Below, one piece after another: positions 15,177 through 24,237 of a stretch of DNA of 64,000 nt. The stretch covers positions 1-64,000 of the forward strand of contig JAZOVD010000030.1 of the NCBI GenBank assembly GCA_045658525.1. Reading direction: 5' to 3'. Positions within the stretch are counted from its first letter, which is position 1. Each line of letters starts with the position of its first letter. The position numbers were made by a program, and so were the translations under genes. The DNA is from SIG673 sp045658525 (GTDB lineage Bacteria > Bacillota > Clostridia > Oscillospirales > CAG-272). Below the pieces are notes generated by a model. It was not told where the DNA came from. It saw only the letters and a list, made by a program, of their open reading frames with translations, and did no database searches.

Positions 15177-16862
15177 TTAAATGTCCATTATTACCGGCAG
15201 TATCATAGGCTTTCTTCCCGTTTTGCCCGCAAGATAACGGGTCATAGCCTCTTTCATACGGTTTTTTACGTCAGCCCAGTCGTGGTTATTTGCGTCAAGG
15301 CAGTCGTTGAGAACGTCGCGCGCGACGGCTCTCGCTTCCTCCATAAGACCCTCGGACTCGCGGACATATACGAAGCCTCTCGAAATGAGGTCGGGACCCG
15401 ATATTATATAACCGTCACGGCTGTCAACCGTCGCGACGGCAACTATAAGTCCGTCCTCGGAAAGATGCTTTCTGTCGCGCAGGACTATGTTTCCTACGTC
15501 GCCTATGCCGTATCCGTCTATAAGGACCTTGCCCGCATCCACCGTTCCGTTCCATTTAGCGCCGTTTTCGGTTATTTCGAGGACGCGTCCTATATCGTTT
15601 GAAACGAATATCTTGTCGGGCGACATTCCCATCTCCTCGGCAAGAGCCTTGTGGCAGACGAGATGTTTGTATTCACCGTGGACGGGCATAAAGAACTCAG
15701 GCTTGGTCAAGGCGTGCATAAGCTTTAATTCCTCACGGCAGGCGTGTCCCGAAACGTGGACCTCGACCAAAGCGTCGTAAAGAACCGTAACGCCCTTCTT
15801 GCACATCTCGTTTACTACCTTATCAACGAGCTTTTCGTTTCCGGGGATAGCGTGAGCCGAGATTATAACTATATCAGACGTGCCAAGCTCTACCTTGTCG
15901 TGAGCCGCCATAGCCATTCTGTAAAGCGCGGACATAGGCTCGCCCTGACTTCCGGTTGTTATAAGGGTCAGGTTTTCGGGTCTGTAACGTCTTATCTCGT
16001 TTATATCTATCAGAACTCCGTCGGGAACGTTCATGTAACCGAGGCGTATCGCCGCGCTGACGATGTTCTGCATCGAGCGTCCCGTTATCGCGACCTTTCT
16101 GTTACATTCCGCGCTGATGTCGATTATCTGCTGAACGCGGTGTACGTTTGAGGAAAACGTGGCTATTACTATTCTTTTATCAATGTTTTTTCTGAAAATG
16201 TCGTCAAGCGAACGTCCGACGTTCTTTTCCGATGGGGTGTATCCGGGGCGTTCGACGTTCGTTGACTCGCAGAGGAGGAGTCTTATCCCGTCGTTGCCTA
16301 TCTGACCGATACGGGCTATATCCATAACGTTTCCCTCGATCGGGGTGAGATCTAACTTAAAATCTCCCGTATGGAACACCGTTCCCTGAGGCGTGCCTAT
16401 CGCGATAGCGCAGGCGTCGGCTATCGAGTGGTTTACGTGTATGAACTCCGCTGTGAAAACTCCGAGTCTTATAACGTCTCCCGCTTCTACGCAGAACAGC
16501 TTCGGCTGTACCTCAAAGCGGTGTTCGAGGAGCTTGTTCTCGACTATTCCGAGAGTGAGGCGAGTTCCGTAAACGGGAGCGTGCACGGTCTTTAAAACGT
16601 AAGGGAGTGCGCCTATGTGGTCCTCGTGACCGTGAGTAAGAACTATACCTCTTATTTTGTCGCTGTTTTCTTCAAGGTAGGTTATGTCGGGGATAACGAG
16701 GTCTATTCCGAGCATCTCGTCATCGGGAAAGCCAAGTCCGCAGTCAACTATTATTATATCGTCACCGTATTCGATGACCGTCATGTTTTTTCCTATCTCG
16801 TCGATACCGCCGAGGGAAAAAACCTTTAAGGGGAGCAATTTGTTTTTTTCTTTTTTTGCCAT
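15177..16862 (-). CDS. rnj: Ribonuclease J
   Basis: 561 residues from ATG at 16862, with AAAGGA 10 nt upstream. Upstream in-frame codons lie in the untranslated leader. It is a beta-CASP metallo-beta-lactamase RNase with 5'-3' exo- and endonuclease activity, central to mRNA turnover and rRNA maturation in Firmicutes. The zinc motif THGHEDHIG (residues 76-84) is complete. HVNHSIADACAIAI and FHTGDFKLDL follow, then the beta-CASP domain (CESTNVERPGYTPSE and IATFSSNVHRVQQI), the motif VSGHACREELKLM, PVHGEYKHL, and the C-terminal domain. A short basic N-terminus (MAKKEKNKLLPLK) is typical. It is monocistronic behind a structured leader. Confidence 0.97.
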   Translation of the reverse strand: MAKKEKNKLLPLKVFSLGGIDEIGKNMTVIEYGDDIIIVDCGLGFPDDEMLGIDLVIPDITYLEENSDKIRGIVLTHGHEDHIGALPYVLKTVHAPVYGTRLTLGIVENKLLEHRFEVQPKLFCVEAGDVIRLGVFTAEFIHVNHSIADACAIAIGTPQGTVFHTGDFKLDLTPIEGNVMDIARIGQIGNDGIRLLLCESTNVERPGYTPSEKNVGRSLDDIFRKNIDKRIVIATFSSNVHRVQQIIDISAECNRKVAITGRSMQNIVSAAIRLGYMNVPDGVLIDINEIRRYRPENLTLITTGSQGEPMSALYRMAMAAHDKVELGTSDIVIISAHAIPGNEKLVDKVVNEMCKKGVTVLYDALVEVHVSGHACREELKLMHALTKPEFFMPVHGEYKHLVCHKALAEEMGMSPDKIFVSNDIGRVLEITENGAKWNGTVDAGKVLIDGYGIGDVGNIVLRDRKHLSEDGLIVAVATVDSRDGYIISGPDLISRGFVYVRESEGLMEEARAVARDVLNDCLDANNHDWADVKNRMKEAMTRYLAGKTGRKPMILPVIMDI

Positions 16863-17090
16863 TCGGTATTTATCCTTTCTCTCTGTGTGTATGTAAAAAC
16901 GAACACGCAAAAATCACGGGTAGAAGATCCCTCTATCCGAGATACGCGCTATGATGTTACGGCAAGTCGTTTTAAGCCGATCGTGAGTGGCTATCAGCTT
17001 AAAACGTCTTTTCCCGAGGTTTTTCGTTTCCGCTATCCGTATCCCACAGATCGGACGCGTAGAAGCGATAAATAAAACGTACAAGTAACA
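16863..17090 (-). ncRNA. Structured 5' leader of rnj (candidate cis-regulatory RNA)
   Basis: The minus-strand leader between the candidate promoter and rnj is about 225 nt. It contains a 14-bp hairpin (16968-16981 with 16993-17006, one G-U pair, 11-nt loop) and a smaller bulged hairpin at 17036-17055. Hydrophobic ORFs through it lack ribosome binding sites. It may mediate autoregulation by RNase J, as RNase E leaders do, but no known RNA family was recognised. Confidence 0.5.
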
Positions 17091-17119
17091 CTTATAATAG
17101 TATATCACTATTTTGTGAA
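17091..17119 (-). promoter_or_regulatory. Candidate promoter of rnj
   Basis: On the minus strand TTCACA (17114-17119), a 17-bp spacer, and TATAAG (17091-17096). Two overlapping AT-rich hexamers could also act as -10. Confidence 0.5.
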
Positions 17120-17177
17120 TTTAATTCACGGTTTTTGATAACAAGTATTGAACAAAAGTATCGCTTTGACGAAAGGA

Positions 17178-17224
17178 GAGGCTCGCCCCTCGGGAGAGCT
17201 GTCATCGTAGGTTACTGAGAGGGT
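17178..17224 (+). repeat. Family B repeat, copy 2
   Basis: GAGGCTCGCCCCTCGGGAG, AGCTGTCATCGTAGGTTACTG, AGAGGGTAAAC. Same layout as 314-367 with an imperfect central hairpin. It lies between the rnj promoter and the ThuA promoter. Confidence 0.7.
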
Positions 17225-17263
17225 AAACATCATTTTAATTCTAATGTTTTAAAATAAATTATC

Positions 17264-17292
17264 TTGACAAAATAATTATAATGTGAGATAAT
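17264..17292 (+). promoter_or_regulatory. Promoter of the ThuA/beta-galactosidase operon
   Basis: TTGACA (17264-17269), 17-bp spacer, GATAAT (17287-17292). It lies 56 bp before the ThuA gene; a small GACCCGAG/CGGGT hairpin follows in the leader. Confidence 0.8.
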
Positions 17293-17348
17293 AAAAAAGA
17301 CCCGAGTTTGTTTTTCGGGTACTTAAAGAAAAAGCAGAGGAAAATGAT

Positions 17349-18107
17349 ATGGAAAAGAAGATCAGAGTCACGGTATGGAACGAATACCGCCACGAGTTGG
17401 GAGAGGAACGCATACGCGAGATATACCCCAACGGAATACATAACGCTGTAAAGGATATACTTCTTGAAACGGGAGAGATGGAGGTAACTACCGCAACGCT
17501 CGATATGCCCGAGCACGGTCTGACCGACGAGGTGCTTGACAATACCGACGTTCTCGTATGGTGGGGACACATGGCTCACGGAGAGGTCAGAGACGAGATA
17601 GTTGAAAAAGTGAAGAACAGAGTTCTCCGTAAAGGAATGGGATTTGTTCCGATACATTCCGGACATCATTCCAAGCCCTTCCGCGCGATACTCGGAACGA
17701 CGGGCGATCTTTCCTGGGGTATGAATCAGAAGGAGATAATATGGAACATAATGCCTCAGCATCCCATAGCAGATGGTATTCCCGAAAGATTTGAGCTGTT
17801 TGAGGAGATGTACGGAGAGCCGTTCTATATCCCCACTCCCGACGAGCTTGTTTTCAGCTCGTGGTATGAGAACGGAAACATTTTCCGTTCGGGCTGCTGC
17901 TATTACAAGGGTATGGGTAAGGTCTTTTACTTCCAGCCCGGTCACGAGGAGTGCAGAAGCTTCTATAACCCCTACGTCCGCCGCATAATCCAGAACGGTG
18001 TACGTTGGGCGGCACCCGCCAATATAGGCAGGACCGATGATGGCTGCATACATCAGAAAACGTCTGTTCTTGACGACCTTAAAAGAGAAGCCGAGGAAAA
18101 CAAATAA
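17349..18107 (+). CDS. ThuA-like domain protein (glutamine-amidotransferase-like fold)
   Basis: 252 residues. The ThuA family has a class I glutamine amidotransferase-like fold and occurs in sugar-utilisation loci; its biochemical role is poorly known, with links to trehalose or disaccharide metabolism. Visible features are WNEYRH near the start, DVLVWWGHMAHGEV, FVPIHSGHHSKPF (the position of the family's usual Gly-x-His), and FYFQPGHEE. No canonical Cys-His-Glu amidotransferase triad is evident. It is co-transcribed with the GH2 beta-galactosidase 12 nt downstream, which supports a role in carbohydrate use. Cytoplasmic, with no signal peptide. Confidence 0.9.
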   Translation: MEKKIRVTVWNEYRHELGEERIREIYPNGIHNAVKDILLETGEMEVTTATLDMPEHGLTDEVLDNTDVLVWWGHMAHGEVRDEIVEKVKNRVLRKGMGFVPIHSGHHSKPFRAILGTTGDLSWGMNQKEIIWNIMPQHPIADGIPERFELFEEMYGEPFYIPTPDELVFSSWYENGNIFRSGCCYYKGMGKVFYFQPGHEECRSFYNPYVRRIIQNGVRWAAPANIGRTDDGCIHQKTSVLDDLKREAEENK

Positions 18108-18119
18108 GGAGAAACGAAA

Positions 18120-21119
18120 ATGGTAAAGCTTCAGGATTTTCATAAAGGGCTTGAACATCTTCACGTTGGTTGCGAATCCCCGAGAGCGTATTTTATTCCG
18201 TTCCACGACGAGGCGTCGTCCGTAAGCGAGGTACGCGAGGACTCACGCTACTTCAAATCTCTTTGCGGAACGTGGGATTTCAAATGGTATCCCGATATAT
18301 ATCACGTTGACGGAACTGACGTTCCGTTATTCCCGAGCGAGGGCTACGATAAGCTCGACGTTCCGATGAACTGGCAGGTGGTTCTCGACAGAGGATATGA
18401 CGTTCCCAACTACACTAATGTAAATTATCCCATTCCCGCCGACCCGCCGCACGTTCCCGACGATAACCCCGTCGGTCTTTACCGCCGCAGCTTCGTTCTT
18501 ACCAAGGAAATGATAGAGGATAAGGACGTAATGCTCAATTTCGAGGGCGTTGACTCTTGCTTCTATCTCTACGTAAACGACCGCTTCGCCGCTTACAGTC
18601 AGGTAAGCCACATGACGAGCGAGATAAATATCACGGAGTTCATCAAAGAGGGCAAGAACGAGATAAAGGTCCTCATCTTCAAGTGGTGCGACGGAACGTA
18701 TCTTGAAGACCAGGATATGTGGAGAATGAGCGGAATTTTCAGAGAAGTATTCCTTCTTTTCCGTTCAAAGACCAGAATAGACGATATATACGTCAAGCCC
18801 GTTCTCGATAAAAAGCTCAAAAACGGTACTCTTACCGCGGAGATCACGCTTAACGGTAAGGCTTACGTTTCGGCAAAGCTCGTTTCTCCTTCGGGAGAGG
18901 TCGTAGCAGAGGCGAAAAAGAACTCCGCTTCCCCCGTGTTTGAGTTCGATGTAAAGAACGTTTCCCTCTGGAACGACGAAACGCCCCTGCTTTATACGCT
19001 CTATCTTAAATGCGGAGAGGAATATATAGCCGTTCCCGTTGGATTTAAGAGGATCGAGATAATAAAGAGAGTAATTTACATAAACGGCAAAAAGGTCAAG
19101 GCTAAGGGCGTAAACCGCCACGACAGCCATCCTGTTCTCGGTCACGCGACCCCGTATGCGCACATGGTCGAGGATCTTATGATAATGAAGCGCCATAACG
19201 TCAATACCATAAGGACCTCTCACTATCCCAACGACCCCAGATTTACCGCGCTCTGCGATAAGTACGGCTTCTACGTCGTTGACGAGGCTGATATAGAGAC
19301 GCACGGCTTTACTATGGTCGGCAACTGGAAGCGTATTTCCGACGATCCCGAATGGGAGGAGGCGTACGTTGACAGGGCGAGACGTATGTTTGAGCGCGAT
19401 AAGAACCACGCGTGTATCATAATGTGGTCTCTCGGCAACGAGTCGGGCTACGGCTGTAACCAGAGAGCGATGACCGCGTATCTCCGCTCGCGCGATAACG
19501 CGAGACTTATCCACTACGAGGGCGCGGCACGTCATTACACCGAGGGCAGAGAAAATCCCGAGGCGACGGACGTTGAGAGTACGATGTACACGCACGTCAA
19601 TATGCTCCAAGAGAAGATAGATAACAAGGAGCTTACGATGCCTGTATTCCTCTGCGAATACTGTCACGCAATGGGTAACGGCCCCGGAAACCTCGCTCAG
19701 TATTGGGAGTGCATATACGCAAACGATATATTCTTCGGTGGCTGTATATGGGAGTTCACCGATCACTCCGTCGGCATAAAGCAGAAGGACGGAAGCTATC
19801 ACTATACCTACGGCGGCGATTTCGGAGATACTCCGAACGACGGCAATTTCTGTGTTGACGGACTCGTATATCCCGACAGAACTCCGCATACGGGCTTCCT
19901 TGAAGCAAAGCAGGCTTACGCGCAGGTAACTGTTGAGGCGATAGACCTCGCGGCGGGCGCGTTCAAGCTCATAAGCAGAAGAAACTTCACGGCACTCAGC
20001 GATATGGACCTCGTCTGGAACGTTGAAAAAGACGGAGTTACCGTTCAGAACGGAGTAATAAAGGAGATAGGCACTAAGGCGGGAGAAAGCACCGATATAG
20101 TCGTTCCTTACGACCTTAGCGGACTTGCGGGCAACGTTTACGTCACCCTGTCGTTCCGCACAAACACCGCTTACGCTTGGGCTGAGGCGGGTCACGAGAC
20201 GAGCTTTGCTCAGTTTAAGCTTCCCGTTCCAAAGGTAAAGAAGAAAGCGTCTTACGCGCCCTATCCCGTTACCGTTTCCGATGAGGGTTATGCTTACGTA
20301 GTGACTGCGGGCGATACCGAATATACGGTATGCAAGAAGTGCGGACTTCTCGCTCAGATAAACGATAACGGCAAGGAGATGCTTAGCGCTCCCGTAACTC
20401 ATACCGTTTGGAGAGCGCCTACCGATAACGATATGTACGCCAAGAACGATTGGAAAAAGCAGGGCTACGACCGCGCGGACGTTAAGTGCTACGGAGTTAC
20501 CGTAGATAAGAACGCGAACGGAAGCGTAACGGTAGTATCTGATATATGCCTTGCGGCAAAGTCCAAGCTTCCCGTTATAAAGGCTAAGATAAGCTATACC
20601 GTAACGGGCGACGGAGCTATTTCCGTAAAAGCGGACGTAAAGAACGTTTCCGACTTCCTTCCGAAGTTCGGATTTGAGATAGTTATGCCGGAAAATACCG
20701 AGCATTACAGCTACTTCGGACTCGGACCTGTCGAGAGCTACCTCGATAAGCGTCTCGCGGCTAAGATGGGACTTTATAAGGGCAACGTGTCCGCGGCAGA
20801 CGAGCATTACGTTTTCCCGCAGGAGAACGGCTCGCACAGCGATACGCTCTACGCCGAGGTAACGAGCATAGCGGGTCACGGTCTCCGTTTCGATGCGGAT
20901 ACGGATTTCGTTTTCAAGGCAAGCCATTACAGCACCGCAGAGCTTACGAGAGCCGCTCACGACTACGAGCTTGAACGCTCCGAGAATACCTACGTTTATA
21001 TAGACTATAAGCAGAGCGGAATAGGCTCTAACTCCTGCGGACCTAAGCTCGACGAGGAGCTTCGTCTCGCGGATAAGGAGTTCGTTTTCGGGTTCAGCGT
21101 AAAACCGATAAGAAGATAA
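18120..21119 (+). CDS. lacZ: GH2 beta-galactosidase (LacZ type)
   Basis: 999 residues, cytoplasmic. It hydrolyses terminal beta-galactosides such as lactose. The order matches LacZ: N-terminal jelly-roll (VPMNWQVVLDRGYDVPNYTN), immunoglobulin-like domain, TIM barrel with KGVNRHDSHPVLGH, acid/base Glu441 in WSLGNESGYG and nucleophile Glu513 in LCEYCHAMGNGPG, a second Ig-like domain, then the beta-galactosidase small-chain domain (about 720-999; WRAPTDNDMY). GGAGAAACG gives its ribosome binding site. It shares an operon with the ThuA gene upstream, and the next gene starts 1 nt after its stop. Substrate beyond beta-galactosides is not decidable. Confidence 0.95.
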   Translation: MVKLQDFHKGLEHLHVGCESPRAYFIPFHDEASSVSEVREDSRYFKSLCGTWDFKWYPDIYHVDGTDVPLFPSEGYDKLDVPMNWQVVLDRGYDVPNYTNVNYPIPADPPHVPDDNPVGLYRRSFVLTKEMIEDKDVMLNFEGVDSCFYLYVNDRFAAYSQVSHMTSEINITEFIKEGKNEIKVLIFKWCDGTYLEDQDMWRMSGIFREVFLLFRSKTRIDDIYVKPVLDKKLKNGTLTAEITLNGKAYVSAKLVSPSGEVVAEAKKNSASPVFEFDVKNVSLWNDETPLLYTLYLKCGEEYIAVPVGFKRIEIIKRVIYINGKKVKAKGVNRHDSHPVLGHATPYAHMVEDLMIMKRHNVNTIRTSHYPNDPRFTALCDKYGFYVVDEADIETHGFTMVGNWKRISDDPEWEEAYVDRARRMFERDKNHACIIMWSLGNESGYGCNQRAMTAYLRSRDNARLIHYEGAARHYTEGRENPEATDVESTMYTHVNMLQEKIDNKELTMPVFLCEYCHAMGNGPGNLAQYWECIYANDIFFGGCIWEFTDHSVGIKQKDGSYHYTYGGDFGDTPNDGNFCVDGLVYPDRTPHTGFLEAKQAYAQVTVEAIDLAAGAFKLISRRNFTALSDMDLVWNVEKDGVTVQNGVIKEIGTKAGESTDIVVPYDLSGLAGNVYVTLSFRTNTAYAWAEAGHETSFAQFKLPVPKVKKKASYAPYPVTVSDEGYAYVVTAGDTEYTVCKKCGLLAQINDNGKEMLSAPVTHTVWRAPTDNDMYAKNDWKKQGYDRADVKCYGVTVDKNANGSVTVVSDICLAAKSKLPVIKAKISYTVTGDGAISVKADVKNVSDFLPKFGFEIVMPENTEHYSYFGLGPVESYLDKRLAAKMGLYKGNVSAADEHYVFPQENGSHSDTLYAEVTSIAGHGLRFDADTDFVFKASHYSTAELTRAAHDYELERSENTYVYIDYKQSGIGSNSCGPKLDEELRLADKEFVFGFSVKPIRR

Positions 21120-21120
21120 A

Positions 21121-21816
21121 ATGAGACTTGATAAATTTTTGTCCGTCACTAAGACCGCCTCCCGAACGGAGGCGGCTAAGGCGGCAAGAAACGGCAGGAT
21201 AACCGTTAACGGAAGCGTAGTTCGCGACTGCGCCTGCCATATAGATGAGAAAAACGACGTTATATGCTTTGACGGCGCGGCGGTGCTTTACCGAGAGTTT
21301 ATATGGATAATGATGAATAAGCCCGCGGGAGTGCTGAGCGCGTCGGACGACAAAAAGCAAAAGACGGTCGTCGATCTTCTTCCACCGCCGTTTAACCGGA
21401 TGGGACTTTTCCCCTGCGGACGGCTCGATAAGGACACGGTCGGACTTATAATGCTCACAAACGACGGTGAGCTTGCCCACAAGCTTCTGTCGCCAAAGAA
21501 GCACGCCGAAAAGGAATATTATTTCCGTCTCTCTGTTCCTTACGACGAAAGTGTCGGGATAGAAAAGGGAATAATGATGGACGGCAAGATGACAAAGCCC
21601 GCCGAGATAGCTATGGAGACCGAAAAAAGCGGCAAAATAACGCTCACCGAGGGCAAATACCATCAGATAAAACGAATGTTTGAGAGGGCCGGCAGCAAGG
21701 TCACGTATCTTAAACGTCTCAAATTCGGAGGTGTAAGCCTTGACCCGAGGTTAAACGAGGGGGAGTGGCGTTATCTTACCGATGATGAAGAAAAAACACT
21801 CCGTGAAAACGGATAA
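21121..21816 (+). CDS. Pseudouridine synthase, RsuA/RluB/E/F family
   Basis: 231 residues. An N-terminal S4 RNA-binding domain (MRLDKFLSVTKTASRTEAAK) is followed by a catalytic domain with the family motif GRLDKDTVGL, whose Asp is the catalytic residue, and KYHQIKRMFERAGSKV. These are features of the small RsuA branch that modifies 16S or 23S rRNA. Which uridine is targeted cannot be read. It starts 1 nt after the beta-galactosidase stop, so translation is probably coupled, although the functions are unrelated. Confidence 0.94.
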   Translation: MRLDKFLSVTKTASRTEAAKAARNGRITVNGSVVRDCACHIDEKNDVICFDGAAVLYREFIWIMMNKPAGVLSASDDKKQKTVVDLLPPPFNRMGLFPCGRLDKDTVGLIMLTNDGELAHKLLSPKKHAEKEYYFRLSVPYDESVGIEKGIMMDGKMTKPAEIAMETEKSGKITLTEGKYHQIKRMFERAGSKVTYLKRLKFGGVSLDPRLNEGEWRYLTDDEEKTLRENG

Positions 21817-21851
21817 AAGCGCAAATGACCGAAAGGAAAGCAAAGTAAACA

Positions 21852-24011
21852 ATGGATATAATAGCAAAGCTTACAGAGGAATTTAAACTTAAATACGATC
21901 AGGTGGAAAAGACCGTCGCTCTTATAGACGAGGGAAATACCATACCGTTTATAGCGCGTTACCGTAAAGAGGTAACGGGATCGCTTGACGATACGGTGCT
22001 CCGCGACTTAAATGACAGACTTGCATATCTCCGCAGTCTCGACAAGAGACGCGAGGAGGTAAGAGCCGCCATAACCGAGCAGGGTAAAATGACGGACGAG
22101 ATAAACGAGGCGATAGACAAGGCTGAGATACTTACCGAGCTTGAAGATATCTACCGTCCGTTCAAGCCGCACAGAAAGACCAGAGCATCAGTCGCGAGAG
22201 AAAAGGGTCTTGAAGGACTTGCCACACTCATTATGGAGCAGAAGAACGCTTACGATCCTTCAATTGAACAGGAGGCGGAGGCGTATATAAATGAGGAAAA
22301 GGAAGTAAACACCGTAGAGGAGGCTCTTGCGGGCGCGATGGATATAATCGCGGAGGACGTTTCCGATAACGCGGAGTTTAGAAAAGAGATACGCGCTATC
22401 ACCTTTGACTACGGAACGATAGTTACCAAAAAAGCAAAGGACGAGGATTCGCCGTACAGTATGTACTACGAGTTCGCGGAAAAGGTAAAGACCATACCCG
22501 GACACAGAGTTCTTGCGATAAACCGCGGGGAAAAGGAAGAATTTTTGAAGGTAGACCTTGATATTGCCGAGGATCTCGTTCTCAATTACCTTTTCGGAGA
22601 GGTCATAAAGAGCGCGAAAAGCCCTGCGTATAAGTACGTTTCCGCCGCTACCGTCGATAGCTACGAGCGTCTTATAGCTCCTTCAATTGAGAGGGAGATA
22701 CGTTCTCAGCTCTTTGACGACGCGAGCGAGGGCGCGATAAAGGTCTTCTCCAAGAACTTGAAGCAGCTCCTTCTCCAACCGCCTGTAAAGGGCAAGGTGG
22801 CTCTCGGACTTGACCCGGGATTCCGTACAGGCTGTAAATTAGCGGTAGTCGATCCTACGGGTAAGGTTCTTGACACGGGAGTCATATTCCCCACGATCAA
22901 GTCCGACCGCAAGTACGACGAGGCCAAGGTAATAGTCAAGCGGCTTCTTTCTAAATATAAGGTAGAAATAATTGCTATCGGTAACGGTACGGCGTCCAGA
23001 GAGAGTGAGCAGTTTATGGTTGAGGTCCTCAAAGAGACGGATACGGGCGCAAAGTATATGATAGTAAGCGAGGCGGGCGCGTCGGTATATTCCGCGTCCA
23101 AGCTCGGAGCGGAGGAGTTTCCGGATTTCGACGTTACCCAGAGAAGCGCGGTATCAATTGCAAGACGTCTCCAAGATCCCCTTGCGGAGCTTGTTAAGAT
23201 AGAGCCTAAGGCGATAGGCGTTGGTCAGTACCAGCACGATATGAAGCCCGCAAGACTTGACGAGGCTCTCACGGGAGTTGTTGAGGACTGCGTAAACAGT
23301 GTCGGAGTTGACGTCAATACCGCGTCTTATTCGCTTCTTTCCTACGTTTCGGGAATAAACGCCGCAAGCGCGAAGAATATAGTTAAATACAGAGAAGAGA
23401 ACGGAGAGTTCACTTCAAGATCGCAGATAAAGAAGGTCCCGAGGATAGGCGACAAGGCGTTCGAGCAGTGCGCGGGCTTTTTGCGCATACCCGGCGGAAA
23501 AGAGGTCCTTGACAACACGGGAGTTCACCCCGAGTCGTACGCCGCCGCGAAGAAGCTCCTCAAAACCTTTGACTGTACCGAAAAGGATATAGGAACGGGT
23601 AAGCTCACTGAGCTTCGCGCCAAGATAAAGGAATACGGTCAGAAAAAGCTCTGCGCCGAGCTTGAAATAGGCGAGCCGACGTTAAACGATATACTCGGAG
23701 AGCTTGAAAAGCCCGGACGCGATATTCGTGACGGACTTCCCGCGCCTCTGCTTCGTGAGGACGTTCTCTCGCTTGAAGATCTTAAACCCGATATGATACT
23801 TAAAGGAACGGTCAGAAACGTTATAGATTTCGGCGCGTTCGTCGATATAGGAGTCCATCAGGACGGACTCGTTCACGTTTCGCAGATAAGCGATAAGTTT
23901 ATAAAGCATCCCGGAGAGGTGCTTTCGGTAGGTGACGTTGTCGAGGTCAAGGTGCTTTCCGTCGATATAGCTAAAAAGCGTATCGGTCTTACGATGAAGC
24001 TCAAAGGTTAA
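21852..24011 (+). CDS. tex: Transcription accessory protein Tex
   Basis: 719 residues. It is a conserved RNA-binding protein of the Tex/Spt6-like family that affects transcription and RNA metabolism. The order is a helical N-terminal region (IPFIARYRKEVTGSLDD), a YqgF/RNase-H-like domain near residue 315 (LGLDPGFRTGCKLAVVD), helix-hairpin-helix segments (YVSGINAASAKNIVKYREE and KVPRIGDKAFEQCAGFLRI), and a C-terminal S1 domain (about 645-716; KGTVRNVIDFGAFVDIGVHQ). Length and architecture are normal. It has its own AAGGAAAG site 36 nt after the pseudouridine synthase. Confidence 0.97.
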   Translation: MDIIAKLTEEFKLKYDQVEKTVALIDEGNTIPFIARYRKEVTGSLDDTVLRDLNDRLAYLRSLDKRREEVRAAITEQGKMTDEINEAIDKAEILTELEDIYRPFKPHRKTRASVAREKGLEGLATLIMEQKNAYDPSIEQEAEAYINEEKEVNTVEEALAGAMDIIAEDVSDNAEFRKEIRAITFDYGTIVTKKAKDEDSPYSMYYEFAEKVKTIPGHRVLAINRGEKEEFLKVDLDIAEDLVLNYLFGEVIKSAKSPAYKYVSAATVDSYERLIAPSIEREIRSQLFDDASEGAIKVFSKNLKQLLLQPPVKGKVALGLDPGFRTGCKLAVVDPTGKVLDTGVIFPTIKSDRKYDEAKVIVKRLLSKYKVEIIAIGNGTASRESEQFMVEVLKETDTGAKYMIVSEAGASVYSASKLGAEEFPDFDVTQRSAVSIARRLQDPLAELVKIEPKAIGVGQYQHDMKPARLDEALTGVVEDCVNSVGVDVNTASYSLLSYVSGINAASAKNIVKYREENGEFTSRSQIKKVPRIGDKAFEQCAGFLRIPGGKEVLDNTGVHPESYAAAKKLLKTFDCTEKDIGTGKLTELRAKIKEYGQKKLCAELEIGEPTLNDILGELEKPGRDIRDGLPAPLLREDVLSLEDLKPDMILKGTVRNVIDFGAFVDIGVHQDGLVHVSQISDKFIKHPGEVLSVGDVVEVKVLSVDIAKKRIGLTMKLKG

Positions 24012-24146
24012 ATTCTAATTTATTAGAAAAATATTTTGTCAAAAAACTCGCAAAAAGACTTATTATGGTGAAAATTGTACAGAATGCACAATTTGAAAAA
24101 TAAAAGTTTGGATAAATAACATCTTTCTTTTTCCGAAAAAATTTGA

Positions 24147-24207
24147 TACAATAATATACAAGTTAAAATATGCCGTCGGAAGATCTTTCAATTGAAGGAC
24201 ACCGACG
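24147..24207 (+). promoter_or_regulatory. Candidate -10 box and 5' UTR hairpin of msmK
   Basis: TACAAT at 24147-24152 is the best -10 candidate, with no clear -35. A hairpin follows in the leader: CGTCGG (24174-24179) with CCGACG (24202-24207), enclosing a second stem around CAATTG. It may act in mRNA stability or control of this sugar-transport gene. Confidence 0.4.
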
Positions 24208-24237
24208 AGCGATACCACACAGGAGGTTATTAAAAAA

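Noticed and set aside
16863..17348. tRNA or other known structured RNA in the rnj/ThuA gap
   Set aside because: No cloverleaf, T-loop or CCA pattern. The stems belong to an unassigned leader and to a Family B repeat.
18765..21149. A 794-codon open frame on the minus strand opposite the beta-galactosidase gene
   Set aside because: It is fully antisense to a gene with complete GH2 catalytic motifs, has no ribosome binding site and no recognisable domain. Long shadow frames arise from this genome's codon bias.
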